64,000 nt of DNA from Staphylococcus argenteus (GCF_000236925.1 NC_016941.1:620001-684000); one strand, 5' to 3'; shown: positions 39,216-49,346, counted from the first letter of the stretch. The notes: a model not told the origin generated them from the sequence alone. Numbers and translations: made by a program.

Positions 39216-39218
39216 TTG

Positions 39219-39266
39219 AAAAAAGAGCATGATGAAAAATTATTTTATTTTTCATCATGCTCTTTT
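39219..39266. terminator. Bidirectional terminator
   Basis: AAAAGAGCATGATGAAAAAT pairs perfectly with ATTTTTCATCATGCTCTTTT. It serves the CPA1 antiporter gene on the plus strand and the MFS gene from the minus strand. Confidence 0.92.
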
Positions 39267-39308
39267 GATATGAATTATGTTTACACGATATAACTTGTTT
39301 ATGAATAG

Positions 39309-40463
39309 TTACTTAGTAGTTGTTTCGCTATGAACAGCTATTTTTAATAAGATGGATGAAAGCATTGCCAATAAAATAGCAACAACAATTGATAAGTTAA
39401 ACTGATTATCGATAGAGAATAATATACCACCAATTAATGATCCTAATCCGATTCCTAAATTTAATATTGAAATATCATAGCTCAATATTTGACTTGGATC
39501 ACCTTTTAAAAACTTAAGTAAAGCATATTGGACTGTTGGATTTGTTCCCCAATGAAATAAATTCCATGTAAAGATAGATAAAATTAAAAGTATGACATTT
39601 TGTCCAGTCAATAAGATAACCATAATCGAAATAACATAGACAATTATAATGATATTTCCAGCAATCCTATATCCTTTCTTTTCAGCTAAATTATTTCCTA
39701 ATTTTGAACCTAAAACACCTGCAACACCTGAGAAAAATAAACATAAACTTACTATCCAGATGCTATGGCCTTTACTTTTTACTAAAGGCTCAATATATGT
39801 AAACAACATGCTATTAGAAATCATCATGATTAATAAAAAGCTCAACATGATTAATGTGCCTTTTATATTTACTAATTGGTATTTAGATTGATTAGTAACA
39901 CTATAGTGTGATTTATTCGGGATAAATAGCATCACACCTAGTAGACATAAAAAAGTAATGACCGCAATGATATAAAAAGGAATTTTCCAATTGTAATGGG
40001 AAGCAATTAATGTACCTATGGGTATACCTAGTATATTTGCTGCGCTAAAGCCTACGTATATGTTAGCGATAACCGATGCTTTGTATTCTTCTGGAACAAT
40101 ATTTGCACCAGTAGACATGAGTTTTACTGTGATTAATGAAGCAATGCCAGCCATGATTATTCTAACTAGACATAGAAGGAAATAATTAGTCATTACAGTT
40201 GTGAGTAAGCTGAAAATAATAAAGAGTAACAAACAGGTTACTAATAATTTTTTGTCATTAATATTACTAGTCATTTTTGTTAGGATAGGGCTGAGAATTG
40301 AAAATGCAACAGCATATAAAGTTACTAGCTGACCTATTAAAGCATTGCTAACATGAAATTCATTACTCATTTCATTTAACATTCCTACTACAATTAAATC
40401 TGAAACACCAACAATAAACATTGTAAAAAAGCCAATCAAAGTTACAATTTTAGTATCTGACAT
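39309..40463 (-). CDS. MFS efflux transporter (DHA1-like)
   Basis: This 384-residue protein has 12 hydrophobic segments and belongs to the major facilitator superfamily. The start MSDTKIVTLIGFFTMFIVGV is followed by LIGQLVTLYAVAFSILSPIL (motif A region weak) and FSAANILGIPIGTLIASHYNWK (motif C-like, typical of proton-driven exporters of the AraJ/chloramphenicol type). GAGGAG lies before the ATG. It is the last gene of a three-gene minus-strand cassette, 3 bp after the HAD gene, so it probably exports the product handled by its partners. Substrate unknown. Confidence 0.85.
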   Translation of the reverse strand: MSDTKIVTLIGFFTMFIVGVSDLIVVGMLNEMSNEFHVSNALIGQLVTLYAVAFSILSPILTKMTSNINDKKLLVTCLLLFIIFSLLTTVMTNYFLLCLVRIIMAGIASLITVKLMSTGANIVPEEYKASVIANIYVGFSAANILGIPIGTLIASHYNWKIPFYIIAVITFLCLLGVMLFIPNKSHYSVTNQSKYQLVNIKGTLIMLSFLLIMMISNSMLFTYIEPLVKSKGHSIWIVSLCLFFSGVAGVLGSKLGNNLAEKKGYRIAGNIIIIVYVISIMVILLTGQNVILLILSIFTWNLFHWGTNPTVQYALLKFLKGDPSQILSYDISILNLGIGLGSLIGGILFSIDNQFNLSIVVAILLAMLSSILLKIAVHSETTTK

Positions 40464-40466
40464 ATA

Positions 40467-41108
40467 TTACTCCTCAAAATTAAGTTCTTTAACATTATTA
40501 ATTATAAAATTCGGATTTTCAGCTTTTAATACTTCAATACTATGACTTCCCCAAGTTACAGCACAAGAATCAATATCGGCATTTTTAGCCATTTTAATAT
40601 CAAAAACGGCATCTCCAACATAAATAGTTTCTTTCTTCTGTAAATCATATTTTTGTAAAATATATATAATTCCATCAGGAGAAGGTTTATATTTCTTTAC
40701 TTTATCTGAACCAATGACTTCAACAAATAGCTTAGCTACGCCTAATTTAGACAAGTTTCTTTCTAATACATTTGTTCTTTTACTAGAAACTACGAATAAC
40801 TTATAGTTTTGATGAAGTGATTCTAGCTGTTCTTGCATGCCTTTATAAATTTTTAAATGATGTGCTTCAGTCTCTTTGTAATTTTCTCTAAACAATGTCA
40901 TTAGTTCGGTGAGTTCTTTGTCATTCAATTTAATAGCACTCATTAAATTAAAAGACTCTTCAATCGGGATACCCATATAATATTCTATTTGTTCATCGCT
41001 AGGTATGTTCAAACCATAGTCGTTAAAAGCCTTTTTAGTAGCAATTAGACTACATGTTTTTGAATCAGCGATAGTACCATCAAAATCAAATATAATATTC
41101 TTATACAA
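40467..41108 (-). CDS. HAD-family phosphatase (phosphoglycolate phosphatase-like)
   Basis: This 213-residue HAD hydrolase starts at a TTG (41108) with GAGAGGTG upstream. Motif I is IIFDFDGTIADS, the cap covers about 15-80, motif II is FVVSSKR, the motif III lysine is in SDKVKKYKPSPDG, and motif IV is YVGDAVFDIKMAKNADI, so all catalytic residues are intact. It resembles Gph/PpaX. It sits between the YqcI/YcgG gene (32 bp) and the MFS gene (3 bp), suggesting removal of a phosphate from a pathway intermediate. The substrate cannot be predicted. Confidence 0.85.
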   Translation of the reverse strand: MYKNIIFDFDGTIADSKTCSLIATKKAFNDYGLNIPSDEQIEYYMGIPIEESFNLMSAIKLNDKELTELMTLFRENYKETEAHHLKIYKGMQEQLESLHQNYKLFVVSSKRTNVLERNLSKLGVAKLFVEVIGSDKVKKYKPSPDGIIYILQKYDLQKKETIYVGDAVFDIKMAKNADIDSCAVTWGSHSIEVLKAENPNFIINNVKELNFEE

Positions 41109-41140
41109 AAGTCTACACCTCTCAAATTATTTGTCGTGTT

Positions 41141-42133
41141 TTATTTTAAATATCGTAAGGCAATTAAATCATTGATATAGTCAATTTTACAAATATTCTT
41201 ATTGGTTTCATAACGATTATTAAATGTAGCTACTTTAATTTTATTTTTATATTTTTCAATATGACGTGGGTTATTAGTGATTAAGACATTATCTTTATTA
41301 ATATCATTATTATTATGAGATTCTGTAAGTGTTGAAAAAGTTATGTTGTTATATAGTTGACTGAGATAATCGAGCTGTAAGGCATAGTCTATGATTATTC
41401 TTTGAGGTTTGAAAGGGGAGAATTTCCAAGGTTCATATGATGGGTCATCATTTTTATCTCCAATAAAGTATGATAATTTTGCAGGAGAAAATTCACCTGA
41501 ACCTATAACTGGACCTAAACCAGAATGAACAGGACAACCATCATACTTTTCAGCTAGATTTCTAACTAATTTCTGTGCTTTAGCTTTTGTTTCAATATTT
41601 GAATTAAAATACTCATCAGATTTACTAAGCGTTTGCATAGCTAATGTAATAAAAGAACCTAAGTTTCTAGATTTTCTATGAGTATAACTACTTGAGCTGA
41701 AATTAATAAACCATAATTCATCTTTGAATTTAAAGGCATATTCATCAGTAAAGGGGTCATTATCAATACTATCATTCTTATTGCCATATAAATTTTTCAT
41801 TGTGGAGAGCACTTGCCAAGCTAAAAATTGTTTCGCATGAATAGTCATATCACCAATTGGTTCAAAATATACTAATAAGCCAGAAATCCCTCGCTCATTC
41901 TTTTTCATTTTATCCAATTCATTTAAATATTGGTCAATATCGGTCGATAGCTCTTTAGGATTGTATGGATAGTTTAATGCAGAATAAAAATGTACTTCTT
42001 TTTTGTGACCTTGAACGCCAAATACACACGGAAAACCTTTAGATTCAATGACTTCTATAGATTTGTGAGTTTCGGTTTCTAACCATTTATAATCTTTAGG
42101 CAGCTGGTTTAAATTGTTTTGAAAAAAGAACAT
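41141..42133 (-). CDS. YqcI/YcgG family protein
   Basis: This 330-residue protein has the family N-terminus with FPCVFGVQGHKKEVHFYS (about residues 35-52), a central HAKQFLAWQVLSTMKNLYG and ELWFINFSSSSYTHRKSRNLG. Some relatives in natural-product clusters are, as I recall, heme-dependent N-oxygenases acting on amino or guanidino groups; whether this member is one is inference. It is the first gene of the minus-strand cassette, with GAGGTGATGG before the ATG and a good promoter upstream. There is no signal peptide or membrane segment. It looks like strain-variable DNA inserted between two core loci. Confidence 0.72.
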   Translation of the reverse strand: MFFFQNNLNQLPKDYKWLETETHKSIEVIESKGFPCVFGVQGHKKEVHFYSALNYPYNPKELSTDIDQYLNELDKMKKNERGISGLLVYFEPIGDMTIHAKQFLAWQVLSTMKNLYGNKNDSIDNDPFTDEYAFKFKDELWFINFSSSSYTHRKSRNLGSFITLAMQTLSKSDEYFNSNIETKAKAQKLVRNLAEKYDGCPVHSGLGPVIGSGEFSPAKLSYFIGDKNDDPSYEPWKFSPFKPQRIIIDYALQLDYLSQLYNNITFSTLTESHNNNDINKDNVLITNNPRHIEKYKNKIKVATFNNRYETNKNICKIDYINDLIALRYLK

Positions 42134-42165
42134 TCCATCACCTCAAAATAGTAGTGTACATTTGA

Positions 42166-42193
42166 ATTATAAATGAAAATATAGAATATTCAA
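42166..42193 (-). promoter_or_regulatory. Promoter of the YqcI-HAD-MFS cassette
   Basis: On the minus strand TTGAAT (42193-42188), 16-bp spacer, TATAAT (42171-42166), 33 bp upstream of the YqcI/YcgG start codon. Confidence 0.65.
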
Positions 42194-42335
42194 ATAATGT
42201 TTATGTAAAGTTTTTTAAGAAAATAAAGTTAGTTATTTACATTTTATTTGATTGAATTATTATTATTATTATAGGATGATTTTTCAAGAGGTAAAAATTA
42301 TTGATTAAAGGAAATAGGAGCATGAATAAAAAAAT

Positions 42336-42369
42336 AGCCACACTCATATGACATCGGATGAGTGTGGCT
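42336..42369 (-). terminator. Terminator of mntABC-rsaC
   Basis: AGCCACACTCAT pairs perfectly with ATGAGTGTGGCT; on the minus strand a U7 tract follows (42334-42328). Confidence 0.92.
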
Positions 42370-42800
42370 TAAGGATCTATGGGGGGAGGAAACCATAGAT
42401 GTTTACTTTGATAGGCCAGATTAAATATCAAAGTATGCGATTATTTATAGCTTGATGCAAAAGTGGTATGCCTACTAAAAGTTACTGCACATAACTTTTA
42501 GTATTCCGTTCAAAGGAAAGGGGCATACAATTGAACAATCTGTAATAGTACTTTTAACCAGCTATGCTAAAAGTCTAGTAGGGAGAACAGTTGTCCAATC
42601 ACATAAGAACCTCAAACTTTGTTGCTACGATTAAGAAAAGCCTTTTTAAAGTTAGTATGTAATACAATTTATTCGCGCGTGTGAATCTCTTTAAAAGAGT
42701 GTGTAGGGAATGGCGTTACATAAATTGTATTAGAAGAACTTCTAACGCATCTCTGTGGTTAAAAGAGATGAAGGGAACGACAGTTTATTTAAACTGCATA

Positions 42801-42842
42801 AGAACTTCTAGCTTTTCTCTTAGAACTTCTAGCTTTTCTCTC
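42801..42842. repeat. Short tandem duplication inside rsaC
   Basis: AGAACTTCTAGCTTTTCTCT occurs twice in tandem with a 21-bp period, and AGAGAAGTTCT follows at 42850-42860 as a complementary arm that can pair with either copy. Confidence 0.85.
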
Positions 42843-43048
42843 TCGTTCAAAGAGAAGTTCTAATACCACCATATCGTGCGATCGGGAACGGTATATATAT
42901 TAATAGGAGGGTAATATATATTTAACGCACGATATGGGACTATTAGTCTTCGACTTTGTTATGTTGATGTATGGCCTAAAATATTGGCAAAACCAATATT
43001 TTAGGTTGCATCAACATCAATTCATCATACTTCATTAAACTCAGCGTG

Positions 43049-43978
43049 TTATTTCATGCTTCCGTGTACAGTTTCAATGTTAGATTTCATCATTTTATAG
43101 TAAGAATCACCTTTAGTGCCTTCTTTACCAATTGAATCTGTGTACACTTCACCGAAGATATCTTTCTTCGTTTCTTCTGATAAACTTTCCATTGCTTTTT
43201 TATCAACACTTGTTTCAACTAATAAGTGTTTTAATTTATGTGCTTTTACAAACTCGATTGCTTGTCTCATTTGCTCTGGTGTACCTTGTTTTTCAGTGTT
43301 AATTTCCCAAATATAACCAGGTGTAATTCCATATTGTTTTGAGAAGTATTTAAATGCACCTTCACTTGTAATCATGGCACGTTGTTCTTTTGGAATATCA
43401 TTAAATTTATCTTTACTATCATTATTTAACTTTTCCAATTGTGCAATGTACTTATTACCTTGTTTTTCATAATCTGCTTTATGTTTTTTGTCGTTATCGA
43501 TAAATGTTTGTTGAATTGTTTTTACGTATTTAATACCGTTGTCTAAACTTAACCATGCGTGTGGGTCTTGTTTATCTTTGTTGCCTTCTTCACCGTTTAA
43601 ATAGATAGGTTTAACATCTTTTGATACTGCGATAACTTTTTTATCTTTTAAAGATTTACCAGCTTGTTCTAAGGCTTTTTCAAACCAACCGTTACCTGTT
43701 TCTAAGTTTAAGCCGTTATATAAAATGACGTCAGCGTCAGTTAACTTTTTAATATCTTTAGGTTTAACTTCATATTCATGAGGATCTTGACCAACTGGGA
43801 CAATACTATGAATATCGACGTTGTCTCCACCAACATTTTTAGCCATATCGTATAAAATTGAATTTGTCGTTACAACTTTTAGTTTGCCATTTGACTTATC
43901 ACTACTTTGTTTACCACCAGTACCACATGCAGCTACTAGAAGTAAAAAGGCTAATAATAAAGGTATTAATTTTTTCAT
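43049..43978 (-). CDS. mntC: Manganese-binding lipoprotein MntC
   Basis: This 309-residue cluster A-I solute-binding lipoprotein has a signal peptide ending in lipobox LVAAC (Cys18). Metal ligands are seen as His67 in DPHEYE, the His in DPHAWL, a Glu in ITSEGAFKYF and a late Asp in VYTDSIG; His67 corresponds to His50 of the mature protein. It captures Mn2+ for MntB/MntA and helps superoxide resistance. The start codon overlaps the mntB stop by 4 bp. It is the last coding gene before RsaC. Confidence 0.96.
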   Translation of the reverse strand: MKKLIPLLLAFLLLVAACGTGGKQSSDKSNGKLKVVTTNSILYDMAKNVGGDNVDIHSIVPVGQDPHEYEVKPKDIKKLTDADVILYNGLNLETGNGWFEKALEQAGKSLKDKKVIAVSKDVKPIYLNGEEGNKDKQDPHAWLSLDNGIKYVKTIQQTFIDNDKKHKADYEKQGNKYIAQLEKLNNDSKDKFNDIPKEQRAMITSEGAFKYFSKQYGITPGYIWEINTEKQGTPEQMRQAIEFVKAHKLKHLLVETSVDKKAMESLSEETKKDIFGEVYTDSIGKEGTKGDSYYKMMKSNIETVHGSMK

Positions 43979-44811
43979 GTTAAACTTCCTCGTTTCTTTC
44001 TATTCGTAAATTTTGTAAAAAATAATGTGATGATATAAATTACAAATGTACAAAGTACAATTGTTGCACCACTAGGAATGTTGTAAATATAGCTATAATA
44101 AAGTCCGACAATTGAACTTATGACACTTATTAAACTCGCTATAATCATCATTGAATACAGTTTTTTACTTATTAAAAATGCTGTAGATGCAGGTGTAATT
44201 AATAAAGCAACTACAAGAATAATACCAACCGTTTGAATACTTGCGACTGTTACTAATGAAAGTAATAACATTACAAAGTAATGTAGCAGTGTAGTATTTA
44301 GACCACTCATTCTACTGAACGTTGGATCGAACGTAGAAATCATTAATGGTCGATAGAAAATAATGATCAATATAAGGACGATTGAACCAATCACAATTGT
44401 TGTTAAAAAAGCACTATTTGTGATTGCTAGTAAGTTACCAAATAAAATATGGTACAAATCTGTCGTTGTGTTTATTAAGCTTATAATAATAATCCCTGAA
44501 GCTAAGAAAGCGGTAAAACTAATTCCAATCGCGGCATCTGGTTTCGTTTTACTACTAGATGTGATATAACCGATAAAAATACTGGCAATCATACCAGTTA
44601 CAAGTGCACCTACAAACATTGGAATACCAAATAAGAATGATAGGGCAACACCTGGCAATACAGCGTGACTCATTGCATCTCCCATTAACGAAAGACCTCG
44701 TAATACAATCAAACTACCAACTGTACCGCAAACAATCCCTACAATAATTGAAGTTATCAATGCTCGATTTAAGAATTGGTATGTAAATAAATGTTCGACA
44801 AACTCTAACAT
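43975..44811 (-). CDS. mntB: Manganese ABC transporter permease MntB
   Basis: This 278-residue ABC-3 family permease has eight to nine helices. The family motif GLSLMGDAMSHAVLPGVALSFLFGIP and the coupling region VVALLITPASTAFLISKKL are present. The start overlaps mntA by 7 bp and the end overlaps mntC by 4 bp, so the operon is fully coupled. Confidence 0.96.
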   Translation of the reverse strand: MLEFVEHLFTYQFLNRALITSIIVGIVCGTVGSLIVLRGLSLMGDAMSHAVLPGVALSFLFGIPMFVGALVTGMIASIFIGYITSSSKTKPDAAIGISFTAFLASGIIIISLINTTTDLYHILFGNLLAITNSAFLTTIVIGSIVLILIIIFYRPLMISTFDPTFSRMSGLNTTLLHYFVMLLLSLVTVASIQTVGIILVVALLITPASTAFLISKKLYSMMIIASLISVISSIVGLYYSYIYNIPSGATIVLCTFVIYIITLFFTKFTNRKKRGSLT

Positions 44812-45548
44812 GTTATATTGCTCCTTTGACTAGGGTCACTACAGTCTGTACTACTCATAAAAGTTTCATTTAAGCGAGTGACACTCATAGCTTCTTCACT
44901 ATCACCAAAGTATCGTAATGTTTGATTTAATAGAATAATGCGATCAAAGTATTGTTTTGCTTTTGATAAATCATGGTGGATAATCAGGATAAGTTTTCCT
45001 TGTTGTTTTAAATTTTCTATTTTTGTCATAATCAATTTTTCGCTACTAAAATCAATTCCTACAAACGGTTCGTCTAGAAAATATACTTCACTTTCGGACA
45101 TCAATGCTCTCGCTACTAATACACGTTGTAACTGTCCACCACTTAATTCTGAAATTTGTCGATGACGTAAAGTTTCTAATTCCAAATCGCTTAATAACTG
45201 TTTAAGTTTATCCCTTGCTGATTTATTAGGTCGTCTAAACCATCCAATTTCTTTATAGCAACCTGATAAAATCACTTGTTCCACACTTATTGGAAAATCT
45301 AAATCAATATGTGCTTTTTGTGGAATATATGTAATGTGTTGCAGTTGTTGTTGTATAGGTTTGTTATATAACAATTTTGTACCGGTAGCGTTAAATTCGC
45401 CAATTAAAGATTTGATTAGCGAAGATTTACCAGCACCGTTTGGGCCCATGATACCAATGATTTCACCGCGAACTGGTATCGATAAAGAAATGTTTTTAAG
45501 TACATGCTTATTACCTAAAAACAAATTTAAATCTTTTGTTTCTAACAA
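44805..45548 (-). CDS. mntA: Manganese ABC transporter ATPase MntA
   Basis: This 247-residue ABC ATPase has Walker A GPNGAGKSS, Q-loop YIPQKAH, signature LSGGQLQRV, Walker B VYFLDEPFVGID and H-loop IIHHD. Translation starts at TTG (45548) after AGGAGG. It is the first gene of mntABC and lies under the MntR palindrome. It energises Mn2+ import. Confidence 0.95.
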   Translation of the reverse strand: MLETKDLNLFLGNKHVLKNISLSIPVRGEIIGIMGPNGAGKSSLIKSLIGEFNATGTKLLYNKPIQQQLQHITYIPQKAHIDLDFPISVEQVILSGCYKEIGWFRRPNKSARDKLKQLLSDLELETLRHRQISELSGGQLQRVLVARALMSESEVYFLDEPFVGIDFSSEKLIMTKIENLKQQGKLILIIHHDLSKAKQYFDRIILLNQTLRYFGDSEEAMSVTRLNETFMSSTDCSDPSQRSNITC

Positions 45549-45573
45549 ACGTTTATACCTCCTAATTAAAAGT

Positions 45574-45587
45574 TTAGGCTAACCTAA
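45574..45587. promoter_or_regulatory. MntR operator
   Basis: The palindrome TTAGGCTAACCTAA lies 26 bp upstream of the mntA start and just downstream of its -10 box, matching the MntR/DtxR-type operator known for mntABC. Manganese-bound MntR would block transcription. Confidence 0.85.
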
Positions 45588-45595
45588 TTAATTGT

Positions 45596-45625
45596 ATAAT
45601 AAACTGAGAATATTTATCATGTCAA
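45596..45625 (-). promoter_or_regulatory. mntABC promoter
   Basis: On the minus strand TTGACA (45625-45620), 18-bp spacer, TATTAT (45601-45596). The start falls in or next to the MntR palindrome. Confidence 0.75.
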
Positions 45626-45669
45626 GTAAATTCGTGATATAATAAAGTGAATGTATGTGAGGTGAAAGT

Positions 45670-46314
45670 ATGTTAACTGAAGAAAAAGAGGATTATTTAA
45701 AGGCAATTCTTACGAATAATGGCGATAAAAATTTTGTAACAAATAAAATCTTATCTCAATTTTTAAATATTAAGCCTCCATCTGTAAGTGAAATGGTAGG
45801 TCGTCTTGAAAAAGCTGGTTATGTCGAAACAAAACCATATAAAGGTGTTAGATTAACAGAAGATGGTTTAACGCATACACTTGATATTATTAAGAGACAT
45901 CGACTATTAGAATTATTTTTAATAGAAATATTGAAATATAATTGGGAAGAAGTTCATCAAGAAGCAGAAATTTTAGAACATCGAATCTCAAATTTATTTG
46001 TAGAGAGATTAGATAGTCTATTAAATTTTCCTGAAACGTGTCCACATGGTGGAGTTATACCAAGAAATAATGAATATAAAGAGAAATATGTTACAACTAT
46101 TTTAAATTATGAACCGGGTGATCTTGTAACTATCAAACGCGTGAGAGATAAAACGGATTTATTAGTGTACCTGTCTAGTAAAGATATATCGATAGGTAAT
46201 GAAGTTGAAATCGTTTCTAAAGATGAAATGAATAAAGTGATTATTATTAAACGCAACGACAATGTTATAATTATTAGCTATGAAAATGCTATGAACATGT
46301 TCGCTGAAAAATAA
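45670..46314 (+). CDS. mntR: Manganese-dependent repressor MntR
   Basis: This 214-residue DtxR-family regulator has an N-terminal winged helix (LSQFLNIKPPSVSEMVGRLEKAGYV), a helical dimerisation/metal domain with HQEAEILEHRISNLFVERLD and CPHGGVIP, and a C-terminal FeoA/SH3-like domain (about 150-214), longer than B. subtilis MntR. It is divergent from mntABC. A TATAAT box lies at 45638 and GAGGTGA before the ATG. It senses Mn2+ and represses mntABC-rsaC. Confidence 0.93.
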   Translation: MLTEEKEDYLKAILTNNGDKNFVTNKILSQFLNIKPPSVSEMVGRLEKAGYVETKPYKGVRLTEDGLTHTLDIIKRHRLLELFLIEILKYNWEEVHQEAEILEHRISNLFVERLDSLLNFPETCPHGGVIPRNNEYKEKYVTTILNYEPGDLVTIKRVRDKTDLLVYLSSKDISIGNEVEIVSKDEMNKVIIIKRNDNVIIISYENAMNMFAEK

Positions 46315-46317
46315 AAT

Positions 46318-46387
46318 AAAGAAGCCTTAAAGTTATACGTTAATGAACTAGTAGACATTGACGGATTATAATTTAAGGCTTCTTTTT
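46318..46387. terminator. Bidirectional terminator between mntR and the M50 gene
   Basis: AAAGAAGCCTTAAA pairs with TTTAAGGCTTCTTT at the ends of a 70-bp element, with T runs outward on both strands. Confidence 0.88.
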
Positions 46388-46388
46388 A

Positions 46389-47141
46389 TTAACTTATTAG
46401 ATGAGTGTATTTAAGTAAAATATTTACTGCATAAAGATTAAAGATAATCCAAATTGTACTGTAAATAAAGATTGGAACATGACTAAGATCTTTAAGTGCA
46501 CTTCCGTCCCATTGTGGGCTTGGACGCTGTATAGTTAATTTTGCAATTGTCCAACTAGATTGAAGGACTTCGCCTAGTAAAACACCTAATATAAATTGAT
46601 AACTAATAGTGACAATCATTTGGATTGCTAATATATTGTCATCTTTTAATATAAAGTAAAGCATAATTGAAATTAATGTAATAACAATAATAGGTGAACC
46701 TTTTCTAGATGTTAATATTAGAAAATAGATAAATATCAATAAGTAGCTAAAAATAAATATACTAGGTATTTGATAGTGACTTGATGCTAAACCTATGAGC
46801 AACATCAATGGGGGCATTAAGTAACCACCTAGCGTTGTAAGCCATTGACCTGCTAAATGTCTGGATTGCGTAACAGCAAATCCTTGTTGTAGCGTTTGTT
46901 GCCGTTCTCTTGGGCTTGTAACAATAACTAAATCTTTTGCTCGTCCTCCAGCTATTTTATTAAATAGCACATGTCCAAACTCGTGTGTAAGCACAGGGAT
47001 ATAATTTAATATGATATCCAAATAATTCAATAAAGGTTTATGTCTAAAATGGTGGATGACGATATAGATTATTGCAACGAAAACAATAATGTATATATTT
47101 AGTTCTGTTGTTGTATTAAGAAAATTTGTTAAGTAATTCAT
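46389..47141 (-). CDS. M50-type membrane metalloprotease family protein
   Basis: This 250-residue polytopic protein carries HEFGH (in VLTHEFGHVLFNKIAGGR, near residue 53), the zinc-binding HExxH motif of M50 peptidases, preceded by one or two helices and followed by about five more. A second conserved zinc ligand motif (NxxPxPxLDG) is not evident, so activity is uncertain. It lies convergent with mntR and divergent from tarA. The physiological target is unknown. Confidence 0.75.
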   Translation of the reverse strand: MNYLTNFLNTTTELNIYIIVFVAIIYIVIHHFRHKPLLNYLDIILNYIPVLTHEFGHVLFNKIAGGRAKDLVIVTSPRERQQTLQQGFAVTQSRHLAGQWLTTLGGYLMPPLMLLIGLASSHYQIPSIFIFSYLLIFIYFLILTSRKGSPIIVITLISIMLYFILKDDNILAIQMIVTISYQFILGVLLGEVLQSSWTIAKLTIQRPSPQWDGSALKDLSHVPIFIYSTIWIIFNLYAVNILLKYTHLIS

Positions 47142-47377
47142 TGTGTAACCTCATATAAGATTATAGATTAGAAATTCATGCTCTCTTATTATAAAGGAAA
47201 ATGTCATAATTGGCGTTAGACTTTAGACTTACGTTAGTTAAACTAATTTTAATTTTTGTGAAGGAAATAATGTGTTAAAATAAAGCAAAATCATTTCGAT
47301 ATAAATGGGATAAGTATGATTCTTGTTAATTTTAATTACACTAATATAATAATGATAAAAGATAGGAGATTCCTTTT

Positions 47378-48142
47378 ATGACTGTTGAAGAAACAAGCAA
47401 CACATCTAAAGTTGATATTTTAGGGGTCAATTTTGATAATACAACAATGTTACAGATGGTCGAAAACATTAAAACATTTTTTGCGCATCAATCAACAAAT
47501 AATCTTTTTATAGTGACAGCTAACCCTGAAATAGTTAATTATGCAACAACACATCAAGCATATTTAGAATTAATTAATCGAGCAAGTTATATTGTTGCCG
47601 ATGGAACAGGTGTAGTAAAAGCCTCACATCGCTTGAATCGTTCATTATCTCAACGTATACCAGGTATTGAGTTGATGGATGAATGTTTAAAAATTGCACA
47701 TGTAAATCATCAAAAAGTATTTTTACTTGGGGCAACAAATGAAATTGTTGAAGCGGCGCAATATGCATTGCAACAAAGATACCCAAATATTACGTTTGCA
47801 CATCATCATGGATATATTGATTTAGAAGATGAAACTGTGGTTAAGCGCATTGAATTATTTAAACCAGATTATATATTTGTAGGTATGGGATTCCCTAAAC
47901 AAGAAGAGTGGATTATGACACATGAACAACAATTTGTTTCTACTGTTATGATGGGAGTTGGTGGTTCTTTAGAAGTATTTGCAGGAGCTAAAAAGAGAGC
48001 ACCATTTATCTTCAGAAAATTAAACATTGAGTGGGTGTACCGAGCATTAATTGATTGGAAACGAATTGGTAGACTTAAGAGCATTCCAATATTTATGTAT
48101 AAAATAGCAAAGATAAAAAGAAAAAATAAAAAGTCAAAATAA
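47378..48142 (+). CDS. tarA: Wall teichoic acid ManNAc transferase TarA
   Basis: This 254-residue WecG/TagA-family glycosyltransferase adds N-acetylmannosamine to undecaprenyl-PP-GlcNAc, the committed step of wall teichoic acid synthesis. The motifs are FIVTANPEIVNYA, YIVADGTGVVKAS with the catalytic Asp, and YIFVGMGFPKQEEWI. The basic C-terminal tail is for membrane association. GATAGGAGAT precedes the ATG. It is followed by a bidirectional terminator and faces tarH on the opposite strand. Confidence 0.95.
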   Translation: MTVEETSNTSKVDILGVNFDNTTMLQMVENIKTFFAHQSTNNLFIVTANPEIVNYATTHQAYLELINRASYIVADGTGVVKASHRLNRSLSQRIPGIELMDECLKIAHVNHQKVFLLGATNEIVEAAQYALQQRYPNITFAHHHGYIDLEDETVVKRIELFKPDYIFVGMGFPKQEEWIMTHEQQFVSTVMMGVGGSLEVFAGAKKRAPFIFRKLNIEWVYRALIDWKRIGRLKSIPIFMYKIAKIKRKNKKSK

Positions 48143-48156
48143 GATTGGAATATAAA

Positions 48157-48205
48157 AAATAAACCGAGAATTACCTAGAGAAGAGGTGGATTCTCGGTTT
48201 GTTTT

Positions 48206-48206
<1 letters not shown>
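48157..48206. terminator. Bidirectional terminator between tarA and tarH
   Basis: AAACCGAGAA pairs with TTCTCGGTTT; A and T tracts on either side suit both convergent genes. Confidence 0.88.

Positions 48207-49346
<1,140 letters not shown>

Larger units (their letters stand above)
42328..43040 (-). ncRNA. rsaC: RsaC small RNA (3' region of the mntABC transcript)
   Basis: The ~700 bp between the mntC stop and a strong minus-strand terminator has no conserved protein but is packed with hairpins, e.g. CCTAAAATATTGG with CCAATATTTTAGG (42975-43005) enclosed by TGTTGATG/CATCAACA, and ACTAAAAGTTA with TAACTTTTAGT near 42474-42500. In S. aureus this position yields RsaC, released from the mntABC mRNA and induced under manganese starvation, where it represses sodA; its length varies between strains with internal repeats. 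Direct repeats (AGAACTTCTAGCTTTTCTCT twice, at 42801-42840) fit this. The 5' end is estimated. Confidence 0.82.

Noticed and set aside
42681..42863. A 60-codon open frame on the plus strand
   Set aside because: It runs antisense through the structured, internally duplicated rsaC region, ends in a repeated peptide produced by the DNA duplication, and has no ribosome binding site.
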